64,000 bases of DNA, from NCBI GenBank assembly GCA_031421635.1, contig JANOPA010000113.1:21128-85127 (forward strand). The letters run 5' to 3'. The notes under the pieces are model-generated. The model saw only the letters and a list, made by a program, of their open reading frames with translations, was not told the DNA's origin and did no database searches. A program made the translations under genes and the position numbers. Positions within the stretch are counted from its first letter, which is position 1. Each line of letters begins with the position of its first letter. This stretch comes from JAPOKJ01 sp031421635 (GTDB taxonomy: Bacteria; Pseudomonadota; Gammaproteobacteria; Burkholderiales; Burkholderiaceae_E). Of this stretch, positions 1 to 8,316 are shown piece after piece.

Positions 1-161
1 CGACCTACTTTGTCTAACAGCAAATGATCGCTGACGGTTTGAACCGCATGACTACCGGTACGATAGGACAAGGCGGCTATGAGCAGAGTCACCGCCAACA
101 CAAGGGCAAGAAACGGCAAGGTCAACCATTGCCTAAGCGAAAGATAGGAGAAAATTTTCAT
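1..161 (-). CDS. N-terminus of a membrane-anchored protein, probably signalling (partial)
   Basis: An open frame begins at the ATG complementary to 159-161 and runs off the left edge, giving about 53 codons. The start reads MKIFSYLSLRQWLTLPF, followed by one hydrophobic helix (about residues 12-34) and then RTGSHAVQTVSDHLLLDKVG. This pattern, a transmembrane segment followed by an amphipathic stretch before an extracytoplasmic sensor, is familiar from Cache-type adenylate or diguanylate cyclases and chemoreceptors of betaproteobacteria. The output domain is outside the window, so the function is not known. No strong Shine-Dalgarno motif is visible. Confidence 0.55.
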   Translation of the reverse strand, partial: MKIFSYLSLRQWLTLPFLALVLAVTLLIAALSYRTGSHAVQTVSDHLLLDKVG

Positions 162-467
162 GATTCAGGTGCAAATTTTATCGGGACACGGGAGCAATAC
201 GCTTGTGTTGTCAGACCAGGGGCACAGTGGACCGATAGAATCGTGATATCCGTGGATAGACGGCTTGGGCAAGTGTTGTAAGGTATGGCTGTTTACGTTA
301 GTTCACGATCGGCCCCACGTCTGATCTCACTTTTCGGCCTCATTTAACGCTGATTTATCATATGACTTCTGATTTCATTGCTAGCATCTCCGAACTTCCT
401 TTAGGATAAACCTCTGAGCTCACCATCGACCCAATTCAACCAAGCCCATCAGGTTCTTCAGCGCCAG
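162..467. other. Intergenic region between divergent genes
   Basis: About 300 bases separate the leftward partial gene from the rightward serine hydrolase. I see no RNA structure or convincing promoter. An ATG at 362 opens a 15-codon frame that closes at 407-409. The hydrolase frame is open from 405, directly after a TAG at 402-404, so part of this stretch may be the damaged 5' end of the hydrolase gene. Confidence 0.4.
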
Positions 468-1595
468 GTGGAACAGAATTTATTACCCGGCGTTTCATCC
501 CTGGTCTTGAAGGGCGGTGAAATTATCGACAGCTTTTGCATAGGTATGGCGGATATCGAGCTCGGCCAAAAATTGCGCGCCGACCACATTCATCGCGCCT
601 TTTCAAATACAAAATTAGTAACGACCACCCTCACTCTTTTGCTCCATGATCAAGGTCACTTTGCACTCAATGACCCGATCAAGAAATGGATACCAGAGTT
701 TGCCGAGGTCAGGGTGTTGCGTGCTGGCGCAGGAGCTATTACCGATACAGAGCCCCTACAAAAGGACATTACGATTCGCCACCTGCTGAGTCATCAAGCA
801 GGCTTGAGCCATGGAGTGTTCGATCCGGGCACACTGATTTATAGCGCCTACCATGCCTCGGGAGTTCGCAAGGCCGACACGACACTGGCTGAGATGGTTC
901 CAAAACTAGCCTCTCTGCCTTTACTTTTTCAACCCGGCCACGGCTGGGAGTACTCGATGGCTACCGATGTGTTGGCCCGGCTGATCGAGATCGTCACGGG
1001 CCAAAGTTTTGCTGATGCACTTCGTGCACGGATCTTCGAGCCGTTGCAAATGGTGGACACCGCCCACTTACTACGCGCCGATCAGGTGTCGCGTTTAACC
1101 ACTCTGTATCGTGGACTAGACGATACCCAGCCCAATTTGTCCGGCCTCAACCGCCTTGAAAATGTGCCTTGGCCCAACGCATTCTTTGCACCGGTGCCGC
1201 GTCAAGCGGGCACGAGTGGGTTGATTACAACTCAGGCCGACATGGCGCAGTTGTTAATCCACATCACTGGCGGAAAACTTCTAAAAGCTGCGACACTTTC
1301 GGAAATGTTGAAAGATCAGCTTGCCCCCGAACACTGCGTTCATTTCTATCATACCGGCGCAATGCCGAGCTTCGGCTTTGGTCTGGGCGGTGCCGTCACT
1401 CGGACAAGTTCCGCCCTACAGCCTAATTCACCTATCGGCGAGTTTCAGTGGGGCGGCTTAGCCGGAACACACTGGTCGATAGCACCAACTACAGGGGTTG
1501 TGAACGTGTTAATGACACAGCGTCACATGGGCTTTTGGAACCCGTTTTGGTTTGAGTACAAGGCGCAGGTTTATCAGGCCTTGAACCCTCAGTGA
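468..1595 (+). CDS. Beta-lactamase-family serine hydrolase (esterase/class C-like)
   Basis: The 375-residue protein belongs to the serine beta-lactamase/D-Ala-D-Ala peptidase-like hydrolases, many of which are esterases. The S-x-x-K nucleophile motif is SNTK at about residues 46-49. HLLSHQAGL lies near 105-113, the tyrosine motif is in GWEYSMATD near 159-167, and a C-terminal GGLAGTHW matches the third active-site motif. There is no signal peptide, so it is probably cytoplasmic. The only usable start in frame is GTG at 468, although the frame stays open back to 405 and the upstream translation (FNQAHQVLQRQVEQNLLPG) still looks like the family. The true N-terminus may therefore lie upstream or be frameshifted. 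The substrate is unknown. Confidence 0.8.
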   Translation: MEQNLLPGVSSLVLKGGEIIDSFCIGMADIELGQKLRADHIHRAFSNTKLVTTTLTLLLHDQGHFALNDPIKKWIPEFAEVRVLRAGAGAITDTEPLQKDITIRHLLSHQAGLSHGVFDPGTLIYSAYHASGVRKADTTLAEMVPKLASLPLLFQPGHGWEYSMATDVLARLIEIVTGQSFADALRARIFEPLQMVDTAHLLRADQVSRLTTLYRGLDDTQPNLSGLNRLENVPWPNAFFAPVPRQAGTSGLITTQADMAQLLIHITGGKLLKAATLSEMLKDQLAPEHCVHFYHTGAMPSFGFGLGGAVTRTSSALQPNSPIGEFQWGGLAGTHWSIAPTTGVVNVLMTQRHMGFWNPFWFEYKAQVYQALNPQ

Positions 1596-1628
1596 TTTGG
1601 ACCAGCAGGCGTCGACACGGCCGGAGAT

Positions 1629-2546
1629 TCAACGATCACGCATTAGCGTGCTCTTTCCAAACAGACTTTCAATAAGGTCTACCGCAAGGACCGCCGTTTT
1701 GTTCCGAACATCTAGCGCGGGATTCAGCTCCATGACATCCAGGCTAGCAAGTCGGCCAGTGTCGGCGATCATTTCCATACACAATTGGGCTTCACGATAA
1801 GTTGGGCCGCCAGGAACGGTGGTGGCCACTCCGGGCGCAATGTCGGGATCGAGAAAATCGACGTCAAAGCTGAGGTGTAAATGTGTAGTGTCGTCGAGCC
1901 CGGTCAATGCCAATTCCATCGCACGGCGCATACCCATTTCATCGATGAAACGCATATCGAAGACCTCCAAGCCCACTTCATGCACTAAGCGCTTTTCGGC
2001 ATGGTCAACACTGCGAATACCAATTTGACGAATAGCCTTCGGGTCGATAGCCGGAACCACACCGCTAATGTCGATCAAGGCCGCGGGACCGTAACCGCAT
2101 AAACAGGCTACCGGCATGCCATGGATATTGCCGCTAGGAGTGAGCGTATCGGTGTTGAAGTCAGCATGCGCGTCCAGCCATAACACTCGCAAAGTCCTGC
2201 CAGTCTCCCGACAATGGCGTGCGACGGCGCTGACACTGCCAATGCCTAAGCAATGGTCGCCCCCTATCAGAATCGGAAGTTGGCCACGTTGCAACTCAGC
2301 ATAGATCGCATCGTGGACGGTCCGGTTCCAAGTGACCACTTCATCCAAGTGCCGATACCCCTCAACGGGCGCTAACCAGGGGTTGGCGGGACCGCTTAGG
2401 TTGCCGAGATCTTCAACCACCAAGCCGTAGTTTCCCAGGGCTGAGTGGATGCCTGCGACACGCAAAGCTTCCGGCCCCATGCTCGCGCCGCGCTCACCTG
2501 CGCCAATATCAGTGGGTGCGCCAATAAGGCTAATGCGTTTCTGCAC
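1629..2546 (-). CDS. rocF: Arginase
   Basis: Arginase hydrolyses L-arginine to ornithine and urea using two manganese ions. The 305-residue length is normal. All metal ligands are present: GGDH (H98), DAHAD (D125, H127, D129) and the SFDVDFLDP loop (D228, D230), with E273 in the DVMELNP segment. The TPSGNIHGMP loop fits arginase rather than agmatinase. It starts with GTG, preceded by AAGGA at suitable spacing. The urea it makes could link to the urea transporter 20 kb away, though no urease is in view. Agmatinase or formimidoglutamase is less likely. Confidence 0.9.
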   Translation of the reverse strand: MQKRISLIGAPTDIGAGERGASMGPEALRVAGIHSALGNYGLVVEDLGNLSGPANPWLAPVEGYRHLDEVVTWNRTVHDAIYAELQRGQLPILIGGDHCLGIGSVSAVARHCRETGRTLRVLWLDAHADFNTDTLTPSGNIHGMPVACLCGYGPAALIDISGVVPAIDPKAIRQIGIRSVDHAEKRLVHEVGLEVFDMRFIDEMGMRRAMELALTGLDDTTHLHLSFDVDFLDPDIAPGVATTVPGGPTYREAQLCMEMIADTGRLASLDVMELNPALDVRNKTAVLAVDLIESLFGKSTLMRDR

Positions 2547-2617
2547 GACTTAATCCTTTCAAAGCCGCATAAGCGAGCAGCTTCATTGGACCCCAGCACC
2601 AGCGAGGAGAACGTCGC

Positions 2618-3211
2618 TCACGCTCGAACTGGACCTTTTTCCAAGGGAGCCTTATAAACTGAATTCTTTGGTGAGGCCATAAAGCGCCTTAACATCGGGG
2701 CGAAAGTGTTTATGGGTTCCATGGGACAGGCGGGATCGAAGGCGGGGTTGTCGAAAAGCTCGACGAACTCATTGGTGCGCTCGTAATGCTCATGGCCTTT
2801 AAACATATCGCGCATATTTCGATCCAACCCAATATGGTGGAAGAAGTTATAGCCTTGGAAGATGCCGTGGTTTTGCACCATCCATAGGTTCGCATCATTG
2901 GTAAAGGGTTTAAGAATTGCCGCGGCAATATCAGGGTGATTGTACGAACCCAATGTGTCACCAATGTCATGCAACAAAGCGCACACGACGTACTCTTCCT
3001 CTCGCCCGGCCCTTAGTGCCAAGGTAGCAGACATCAAGCTATGACTGTAACGATCAACCGGAAATCCTCCGTAGTCACCTTCCAAAATCCTGAGATGCTC
3101 CATGATTCGGTCAGGCAAGCTCTTGGCCATTTTCATGGCTTCCGGCACGATGAGCTCCCAATCTTTTTGGGTGCAATTCTCCATGCGGGTAAACGTGGCA
3201 CGAGCGTTCAT
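2618..3211 (-). CDS. HD-domain protein (PhnZ/MIOX-like superfamily)
   Basis: The 197-residue protein has an HD-type metal site: H57 in RYSHSL, the H81-D82 pair in ALLHDIGD, H92 after SYN, then H115 and H125/H126 farther on. The extra histidines in the middle resemble HD-fold mixed-valent di-iron oxygenases such as PhnZ and myo-inositol oxygenase as much as phosphohydrolases. I cannot decide between hydrolase and oxygenase from sequence alone. The start at 3211 has a clear GAGGAG Shine-Dalgarno motif. It lies 71 bases upstream of the arginase gene on the same strand, but no functional link is evident. Confidence 0.7.
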   Translation of the reverse strand: MNARATFTRMENCTQKDWELIVPEAMKMAKSLPDRIMEHLRILEGDYGGFPVDRYSHSLMSATLALRAGREEEYVVCALLHDIGDTLGSYNHPDIAAAILKPFTNDANLWMVQNHGIFQGYNFFHHIGLDRNMRDMFKGHEHYERTNEFVELFDNPAFDPACPMEPINTFAPMLRRFMASPKNSVYKAPLEKGPVRA

Positions 3212-3296
3212 GGCAAAATCTCCTCAAGGCAGCCTGGATACAGATCAGTAGACAATCTAGCACGGTTCAAGCGGTGTAGTTAGTAACCCATTCAAT

Positions 3297-3530
3297 TCAG
3301 GTCTGAAGGTAAAGGCTCTCAAGCTTTTGCCGGGCCCAGTCCGACTTGCGCAGGAACTTTAAGCTCGATTTAATGCTGGGATCATTGACAAAGCAGTTAA
3401 TGGGGAGGCGCTTCGCTAAGCCATCCCAGCCATAGTGCTCCACTAACGTGAGAAGCATGGTCTCAAGAGTCACACCATGAAGTGGATTATTGGCTTGCGG
3501 CCGCGGTGGAGGGCTTTGTGGGGATGGCAT
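3297..3530 (-). CDS. VF530-family (DUF2132) small DNA-binding protein
   Basis: This 77-residue protein has the characteristic core NNPLHGVTLETMLLTLVEHY, then WDGLAKRLPINCF and the tail DPSIKSSLKFLRKSDWAR. That is the signature of the VF530/DUF2132 family, named after a small Vibrio fischeri protein and proposed to bind DNA. The role in vivo is not established. It lies 28 bases after the UPF0016 gene on the same strand and could be the last gene of that transcript. Confidence 0.85.
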   Translation of the reverse strand: MPSPQSPPPRPQANNPLHGVTLETMLLTLVEHYGWDGLAKRLPINCFVNDPSIKSSLKFLRKSDWARQKLESLYLQT

Positions 3531-3558
3531 TGTAGGCGAATGATCTCAGAAAACCGGT

Positions 3559-4134
3559 TCAGAAGCCTAGCCGACTGCCCGCCCCAAGAAGAGTCGCAAG
3601 CCCAAGGATCGCGAAGATGATAGCGGCCAAGGCGTGAACCAAGCGTACCGGCAAGCGATGGGCGAGCTTGTCGCCCAGTAGCACGGCTGGCACATTGGCG
3701 ACCATCATGCCGAGGGTGGTGCCCGCAACGACAGAGAAAAAATCATGGTATTGAGCGGCTAGCGCGACCGTTGCGATTTGCGTTTTATCGCCCATCTCGG
3801 CAAAAAAGAACGCCACCAGGGTGGTGCCGAAAGCACCGTATCGTGCCAATTTAGCATCACCTTCGTCGAATTTGTCGGGCACCAAGATCCAGGCGGCCAT
3901 CGCTAGAAAAGACAGGCCCAAGATCCATCGCAAAATACCGGGTCCCATGTAGGTAGTGACCCAGGCACCTACTGCACCGGCTAAGCCGTGATTGGCTAGG
4001 GTTGCCAGCAAAATTCCGAGAATGATCGGCCAAGGTTTCCTAAATTTTGCAGCAAGTATGAAGGCCAGCAGTTGGGTTTTGTCGCCAATCTCCGCTAAAG
4101 CCACAATACCCGTCGAAATGAGAAAGGCCTCCAA
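3559..4134 (-). CDS. UPF0016/GDT1 (TMEM165) family cation exporter
   Basis: The 191-residue membrane protein is an internally duplicated six-helix transporter. Each half carries the family motif E-x-G-D-K-T: EIGDKT at residues 15-20 and EMGDKT at 113-118, both followed by Q. Bacterial members (MneA/MntX-like) export manganese, while eukaryotic GDT1 handles Mn and Ca. It begins 8 bases after the CDF efflux gene stop, so the two are almost certainly cotranscribed. No riboswitch lies directly in front of either gene. Manganese export is inferred from the family. Confidence 0.88.
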   Translation of the reverse strand: MEAFLISTGIVALAEIGDKTQLLAFILAAKFRKPWPIILGILLATLANHGLAGAVGAWVTTYMGPGILRWILGLSFLAMAAWILVPDKFDEGDAKLARYGAFGTTLVAFFFAEMGDKTQIATVALAAQYHDFFSVVAGTTLGMMVANVPAVLLGDKLAHRLPVRLVHALAAIIFAILGLATLLGAGSRLGF

Positions 4135-4142
4135 TAGAAATC

Positions 4143-5111
4143 CTACTTTCTTGAGCGACTAGCCAAAGCCTGGTTAACGGGAACATGATCAAGATCGGGG
4201 CGTTTCCAGGGATCGACATGGGTCATGAGATGCAGCACCCGGTGATGCAACATCACTCTTTGGTAAGCTGCGACCGCAATATCATGCCCGGCCTCAACAC
4301 TGATATCCGCATCAACCTCGAGATGGGCATCGACGATGATCATGTCACCCATTTTTCGGGTACGCAGATCGTGCACCTGAATCACTCCGGGGGTTTCTGT
4401 AAGCGTGGTCTGAATGGCGGCAACCTCTTCAGCGTCAGCAGAGCCGTCGACAAGATCGTGCATGGCGCGCCAAGTAAAGGTCCAACCAACCTTACCGATC
4501 ATAAAACCAACAATTATGGCGGCAATGGGATCAAGCATCGGATAGCCGAGCAAATTTCCAAGAATTCCAAAGCCGACCACCAGCGAGGAAGCCGCATCTG
4601 AGCGGGCATGCCAAGCATTGGCCACCAACATACTGGATTTCACTTTTTTTGCCACCGCAAGCATATAGCGAAACAAGAATTCTTTACAAAGCAAGGCTGC
4701 GCCGGCCACCCAAAGTGCCAAGACGTGCACCTTCGGGATGGTTTCAGGCGACTGTAGTTTAAGTGCGGCGGACCAAAACATACCCAAGCCAACGACGAGC
4801 AATAGCGCCCCCAAAATCAGGGATGCCGCCGTCTCGAAGCGCTGATGGCCATAGGGATGATCTTCGTCGGGGTCCTTATGGCTATGACGCCCGGCAAAAA
4901 GGACAACAAAATCAGCGATCAAATCCGACAACGAGTGAATACCATCGGCGATTAAAGCCTGTGAACGTGCGAACAGGCCGATACCTATCTGAACTGTCGC
5001 CAGCGCGACGTTGACAGCGACGCTGGTCCAGGTGCTGCGAGCTGAGGCCGAAGCCCTCTGCGCTGGAGTGAATACGCCGTCTTCATTTGTGTGGTGTTGC
5101 GGGAGAGTCAT
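4143..5111 (-). CDS. Cation diffusion facilitator (CDF) family efflux protein
   Basis: A 322-residue CDF transporter with about six membrane helices and a cytoplasmic C-terminal dimerisation domain (from about residue 210). Metal site A is formed by HSLSD in helix 2 and HARSD in helix 5, an HD-HD arrangement that favours zinc over the DD-DD site of manganese CDFs. HSHKDPDEDHPYGH is the usual loop after helix 2. I chose ATG at 5111 (MTLPQHH) because it has AACGAGAA just upstream; a longer in-frame start at 5150 adds 13 residues with no family similarity. It is the first gene of the run with UPF0016 and VF530. Confidence 0.88.
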   Translation of the reverse strand: MTLPQHHTNEDGVFTPAQRASASARSTWTSVAVNVALATVQIGIGLFARSQALIADGIHSLSDLIADFVVLFAGRHSHKDPDEDHPYGHQRFETAASLILGALLLVVGLGMFWSAALKLQSPETIPKVHVLALWVAGAALLCKEFLFRYMLAVAKKVKSSMLVANAWHARSDAASSLVVGFGILGNLLGYPMLDPIAAIIVGFMIGKVGWTFTWRAMHDLVDGSADAEEVAAIQTTLTETPGVIQVHDLRTRKMGDMIIVDAHLEVDADISVEAGHDIAVAAYQRVMLHHRVLHLMTHVDPWKRPDLDHVPVNQALASRSRK

Positions 5112-5240
5112 TTCATTCTCGTTGAGGCAATGAATCCTACACCGAGCCAAAAATCAGCACCTATCCAGTTGGTCTAATTCTTCGACTAGACCTTTGGCTA
5201 GAAGCGCGAAACCTGGCAATCAGGGACAATAGCGGCTCAG

Positions 5241-7187
5241 ATGAAAAACCTAGAATCCTCTCAAGCCTTGAAAACTGCGACGCCGCCCAAGCTTTCTGCC
5301 CGTGAGGCGAGCGAAACTTATGGAGCGATTGAAGCGCCGGAAGCGCTAGATGCGCTAAGGATTCACTTCGGTCACCGGTCTTTTCGGGGGCATCAGGCCG
5401 CGATTATTGATTCCGTGGTGCGCGGTGAGGACTGCCTGGTGTTGATGCCCACGGGTGGGGGCAAATCGCTTTGCTATCAGGTCCCTGCACTGCTGAGGTC
5501 GGGCACGGGTGTGGTCATCTCGCCTCTCATCGCTTTGATGCAGGACCAGGTTGCGGCACTCGAAGCCGTCGGCATACGCGCCGCATTTCTCAATTCCAGT
5601 CTAAGTTCAAACGATGCCTATCAAGTCGAAAGAAAGCTGCGTGAAGGTGCGCTCGATCTAATTTATGTGGCTCCTGAACGTCTGCTTACAGACCGATGTT
5701 TAAGCTTGTTGGACGACTGCAAAATCGCACTTTTTGCGATTGACGAAGCGCATTGTGTCTCTCAGTGGGGACATGATTTTAGGCCAGAGTATGCTCAGCT
5801 TTCGGTACTTGGCGAACGATTTCCTGGCATCCCAAAGATCGCTCTCACCGCGACTGCAGACGTTCAGACTCGGCAGGAAATTCTTGAGAAACTCGGACTG
5901 GAGAATGCTCATGTTTTTGTCTCCAGTTTTGATCGACCGAACATCCATTACACCATCGCCGAAAAAACCGAACCACGCAAACAATTGCTTCGCTTCATTG
6001 AGGATTCGCATGCGGGCAAATCGGGCATTGTGTATTGTCTGTCGCGAGCCAAGGTCGAGGAAACGGCTCACTTCTTAACGCAAGAGGGTATTAACGCCCT
6101 GCCCTATCACGCGGGCATGGGCCATGAAAGTCGCGCCGCGAACCAAGCTCGATTTTTACGCGAAGACGGAATTGTAATGGTCGCAACCATCGCTTTTGGC
6201 ATGGGTATCGACAAACCAGACGTCCGCTTTGTGGCCCATCTGGACGCGCCCAAGAGTATTGAAGGCTACTACCAAGAAACCGGGCGTGCAGGGCGCGATG
6301 GCGAGCCCTCGCAGGCCTGGATGGTCTATGGTCTACAGGATGTGGTCCAGCAAAAACGGATGATTGATCAGTCCGAGGCAGGCGAGGCTCACAAGAGAGT
6401 GATGGGCGCCAAGTTGGATGCCTTGCTGGGCTTGTGTGAAACAGCGCTTTGTCGACGCGCACGACTCCTGAGCTATTTTGGCGAGGCGTTGCCGCAAGGC
6501 ATGAATGGCGCACCATGGAAATGTGGACACTGCGATAACTGCGAGTCACCGCCCGTGACTTTTGACGCCACCGAGCCGGTGCGAAAACTGCTGTCGGCTT
6601 GCTACCGAACGGGTCAGCGCTTTGGGGCGATGCATTTGATTGATGTTTTACAAGGAAAAATCAGTGACAAAACCACTCGATTTGGTCATGAGCAACTCAG
6701 TGTCTTTGGCATCGGCGCCGATCTCGATGACCGCAGTTGGCGAAATCTCATTCGTCAATGTATCGCTGCCGATTTGCTCGCGGTGGACCATGAAAAGTTT
6801 GGGGCTCTGCACCTGACTGAGGCCGCCAAGCCGGTACTGAGGGGCGAAAGAGCGCTAGCTTTTCGAGAATCGGTCGTGGCCTTGGCAGGCTCAACACGTA
6901 AGCGTCGTGGAAAGAAGAGTGGCGCGGGTAATTTCCCAACATCGAACGCAAAAACTGAAGCTGAGATGAGTGGCTCAGAGCGCGTCTTTGAGCATTTAAA
7001 GCAATGGCGCGCCAATGAAGCACGCACCCGTAACGTTCCGGCCTACGTCATTTTTCATGATGCTACCCTGCGAGCGATTGCCGAGCACGAACCCAAGGAT
7101 CTCAACGCGTTGGCGGAACTGCCCGGCATTGGAGCGCGCAAGCTCACCGAATTTGGAGAGGAGATACTCGCCGTACTCTCTTCCTAA
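5241..7187 (+). CDS. recQ: ATP-dependent DNA helicase RecQ
   Basis: RecQ is a 3'-5' superfamily 2 helicase acting in RecF-pathway recombination and fork repair. The 648-residue protein has Walker A TGGGKS at about 71-76, the DEAH box at 168-171 followed by CVSQWGHDFRPEY (the aromatic-rich loop), a complete helicase C domain ending in QETGRAGRDGE, the four-cysteine zinc site (CRRARLLSYF then CGHCDNC), the winged-helix RQC domain and a C-terminal HRDC domain from about 575. It carries about 25 residues more at the N-terminus than E. coli RecQ. The start is ATG at 5241, divergent from the CDF gene. No SOS box is visible. Confidence 0.96.
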   Translation: MKNLESSQALKTATPPKLSAREASETYGAIEAPEALDALRIHFGHRSFRGHQAAIIDSVVRGEDCLVLMPTGGGKSLCYQVPALLRSGTGVVISPLIALMQDQVAALEAVGIRAAFLNSSLSSNDAYQVERKLREGALDLIYVAPERLLTDRCLSLLDDCKIALFAIDEAHCVSQWGHDFRPEYAQLSVLGERFPGIPKIALTATADVQTRQEILEKLGLENAHVFVSSFDRPNIHYTIAEKTEPRKQLLRFIEDSHAGKSGIVYCLSRAKVEETAHFLTQEGINALPYHAGMGHESRAANQARFLREDGIVMVATIAFGMGIDKPDVRFVAHLDAPKSIEGYYQETGRAGRDGEPSQAWMVYGLQDVVQQKRMIDQSEAGEAHKRVMGAKLDALLGLCETALCRRARLLSYFGEALPQGMNGAPWKCGHCDNCESPPVTFDATEPVRKLLSACYRTGQRFGAMHLIDVLQGKISDKTTRFGHEQLSVFGIGADLDDRSWRNLIRQCIAADLLAVDHEKFGALHLTEAAKPVLRGERALAFRESVVALAGSTRKRRGKKSGAGNFPTSNAKTEAEMSGSERVFEHLKQWRANEARTRNVPAYVIFHDATLRAIAEHEPKDLNALAELPGIGARKLTEFGEEILAVLSS

Positions 7188-7284
7188 TTTTGGCTTCAAT
7201 CACTTAAAAAGCATTCATCGATCTCCGTAATTTCATCCATAAAACGCTCCCACTTCCAGTCCTTCATCTTCTAGGCTTTCCGAA

Positions 7285-8265
7285 ATGACACACACCCAAG
7301 CGATTCAACTTTCCTCCCTGGGAGGCCCCGAGGTCATGCAACTCGTCAATGTCGAGCTTGCCCCGCCCGCGTCTGGCGAAGCGCAGTTGCGTCAGACAGC
7401 CATAGGGTTCAACTTCATTGACATCTATCAGCGCTCCGGAAAATACCCTCTGCCAACACCTACGGGTCTTGGTCATGAAGCGGCTGGGGTCATCGAAGCG
7501 CTGGGCACGGACGTTCCCGATCTCAAGATCGGTGACCATGTGGTGTATATGAACGCTGGCCTGGGTGCCTACGCCAAGCATCGCAACGTGGCTGCCAGCA
7601 AACTAGTCAAGATCCCGGTAGGCATCAGTGACGAGCAAGCGGCAGCGATATTTTTCAAGGCAATGACGGCGCAGTATTTGGTAAAAAAAACCTATCCCGT
7701 CAAGGTCGGAGATACCGTCTTGGTACATGCGGCGGCAGGCGGCGTGGGGCAAATTCTCAGTTCCTGGGCTAAGGCTCTAGGAGCGACAGTCATTGGCACG
7801 GCAGGCTCCGCGTCCAAGTGCGCCATGGCTTTGGCGGCAGGTTGTGATGTGGCCATTGATTACAGCCAAAGCGATTGGGTGCAAAAGGTGCTTGAGGCGA
7901 GCGGTGGCAAGAAAGCTCAGGTGGTTTACGATTCAGTGGCTCAGCATACCTTTCTTGGCTCGCTCGATTGCGCCGCCCCCTTCGGGATGGTTGTCCTTTA
8001 CGGCGCAGCCTCTGGACCCGCGCCAGCGATTGATCCAGAGTTACTTAACAAAAAAGGGTGTTTGTTTTTGACTCGACCTTCTGTGTTCCCGCACAATGCC
8101 GACCCTGCCACTTTCCGAGCCAATGCAGCCGACGTTTTCGCGGCCATGACTGCAGGGGCAATCAAAGCCACAATTGGCGCAAGATACAAACTTGAAGAGA
8201 TTCAAAAAGCCCATCGTGATGCTGAGGCGCGAGCGACGACAGGTGCGATTGTGATGCTACCTTAG
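7285..8265 (+). CDS. qor: Quinone oxidoreductase (zinc-free MDR family)
   Basis: The 326-residue cytoplasmic NADPH:quinone reductase belongs to the medium-chain dehydrogenase/reductase family. It has the N-terminal GroES-like domain with FNFIDIYQRSGKYP, the GLGHEAAG loop and the nucleotide-binding motif AAGGVG at about 150-155, followed by the GTAGSASK segment that contacts the NADPH phosphate. No catalytic or structural zinc cysteines are present, as expected for QOR. A hairpin just after the stop probably ends the transcript. Confidence 0.93.
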   Translation: MTHTQAIQLSSLGGPEVMQLVNVELAPPASGEAQLRQTAIGFNFIDIYQRSGKYPLPTPTGLGHEAAGVIEALGTDVPDLKIGDHVVYMNAGLGAYAKHRNVAASKLVKIPVGISDEQAAAIFFKAMTAQYLVKKTYPVKVGDTVLVHAAAGGVGQILSSWAKALGATVIGTAGSASKCAMALAAGCDVAIDYSQSDWVQKVLEASGGKKAQVVYDSVAQHTFLGSLDCAAPFGMVVLYGAASGPAPAIDPELLNKKGCLFLTRPSVFPHNADPATFRANAADVFAAMTAGAIKATIGARYKLEEIQKAHRDAEARATTGAIVMLP

Positions 8266-8287
8266 GCCTAAGTCTCGCAAGCGAAGC

Positions 8288-8316
8288 AAGCGACTTTTAT
8301 CAAACAGTCGCTTTTT
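8288..8316 (+). terminator. Intrinsic terminator after qor
   Basis: An 8-bp perfect stem pairs 8288-8295 (AAGCGACT) with 8306-8313 (AGTCGCTT) across a 10-base loop and runs into a short T-tract (8312-8316). It lies 22 bases after the qor stop and overlaps the last codons of the convergent DUF1631 gene. It may act in both directions, because the opposite strand has AAAA in the loop. Confidence 0.6.

Noticed and set aside
24..281. An 85-codon forward open frame at the left edge
   Set aside because: It lies opposite the N-terminus of a convincing membrane protein gene on the minus strand and has no family-like content.
6091..6549. A 152-codon minus-strand frame inside recQ
   Set aside because: It is the reverse of the recQ helicase core; arginine- and proline-rich composition is typical of antisense frames.
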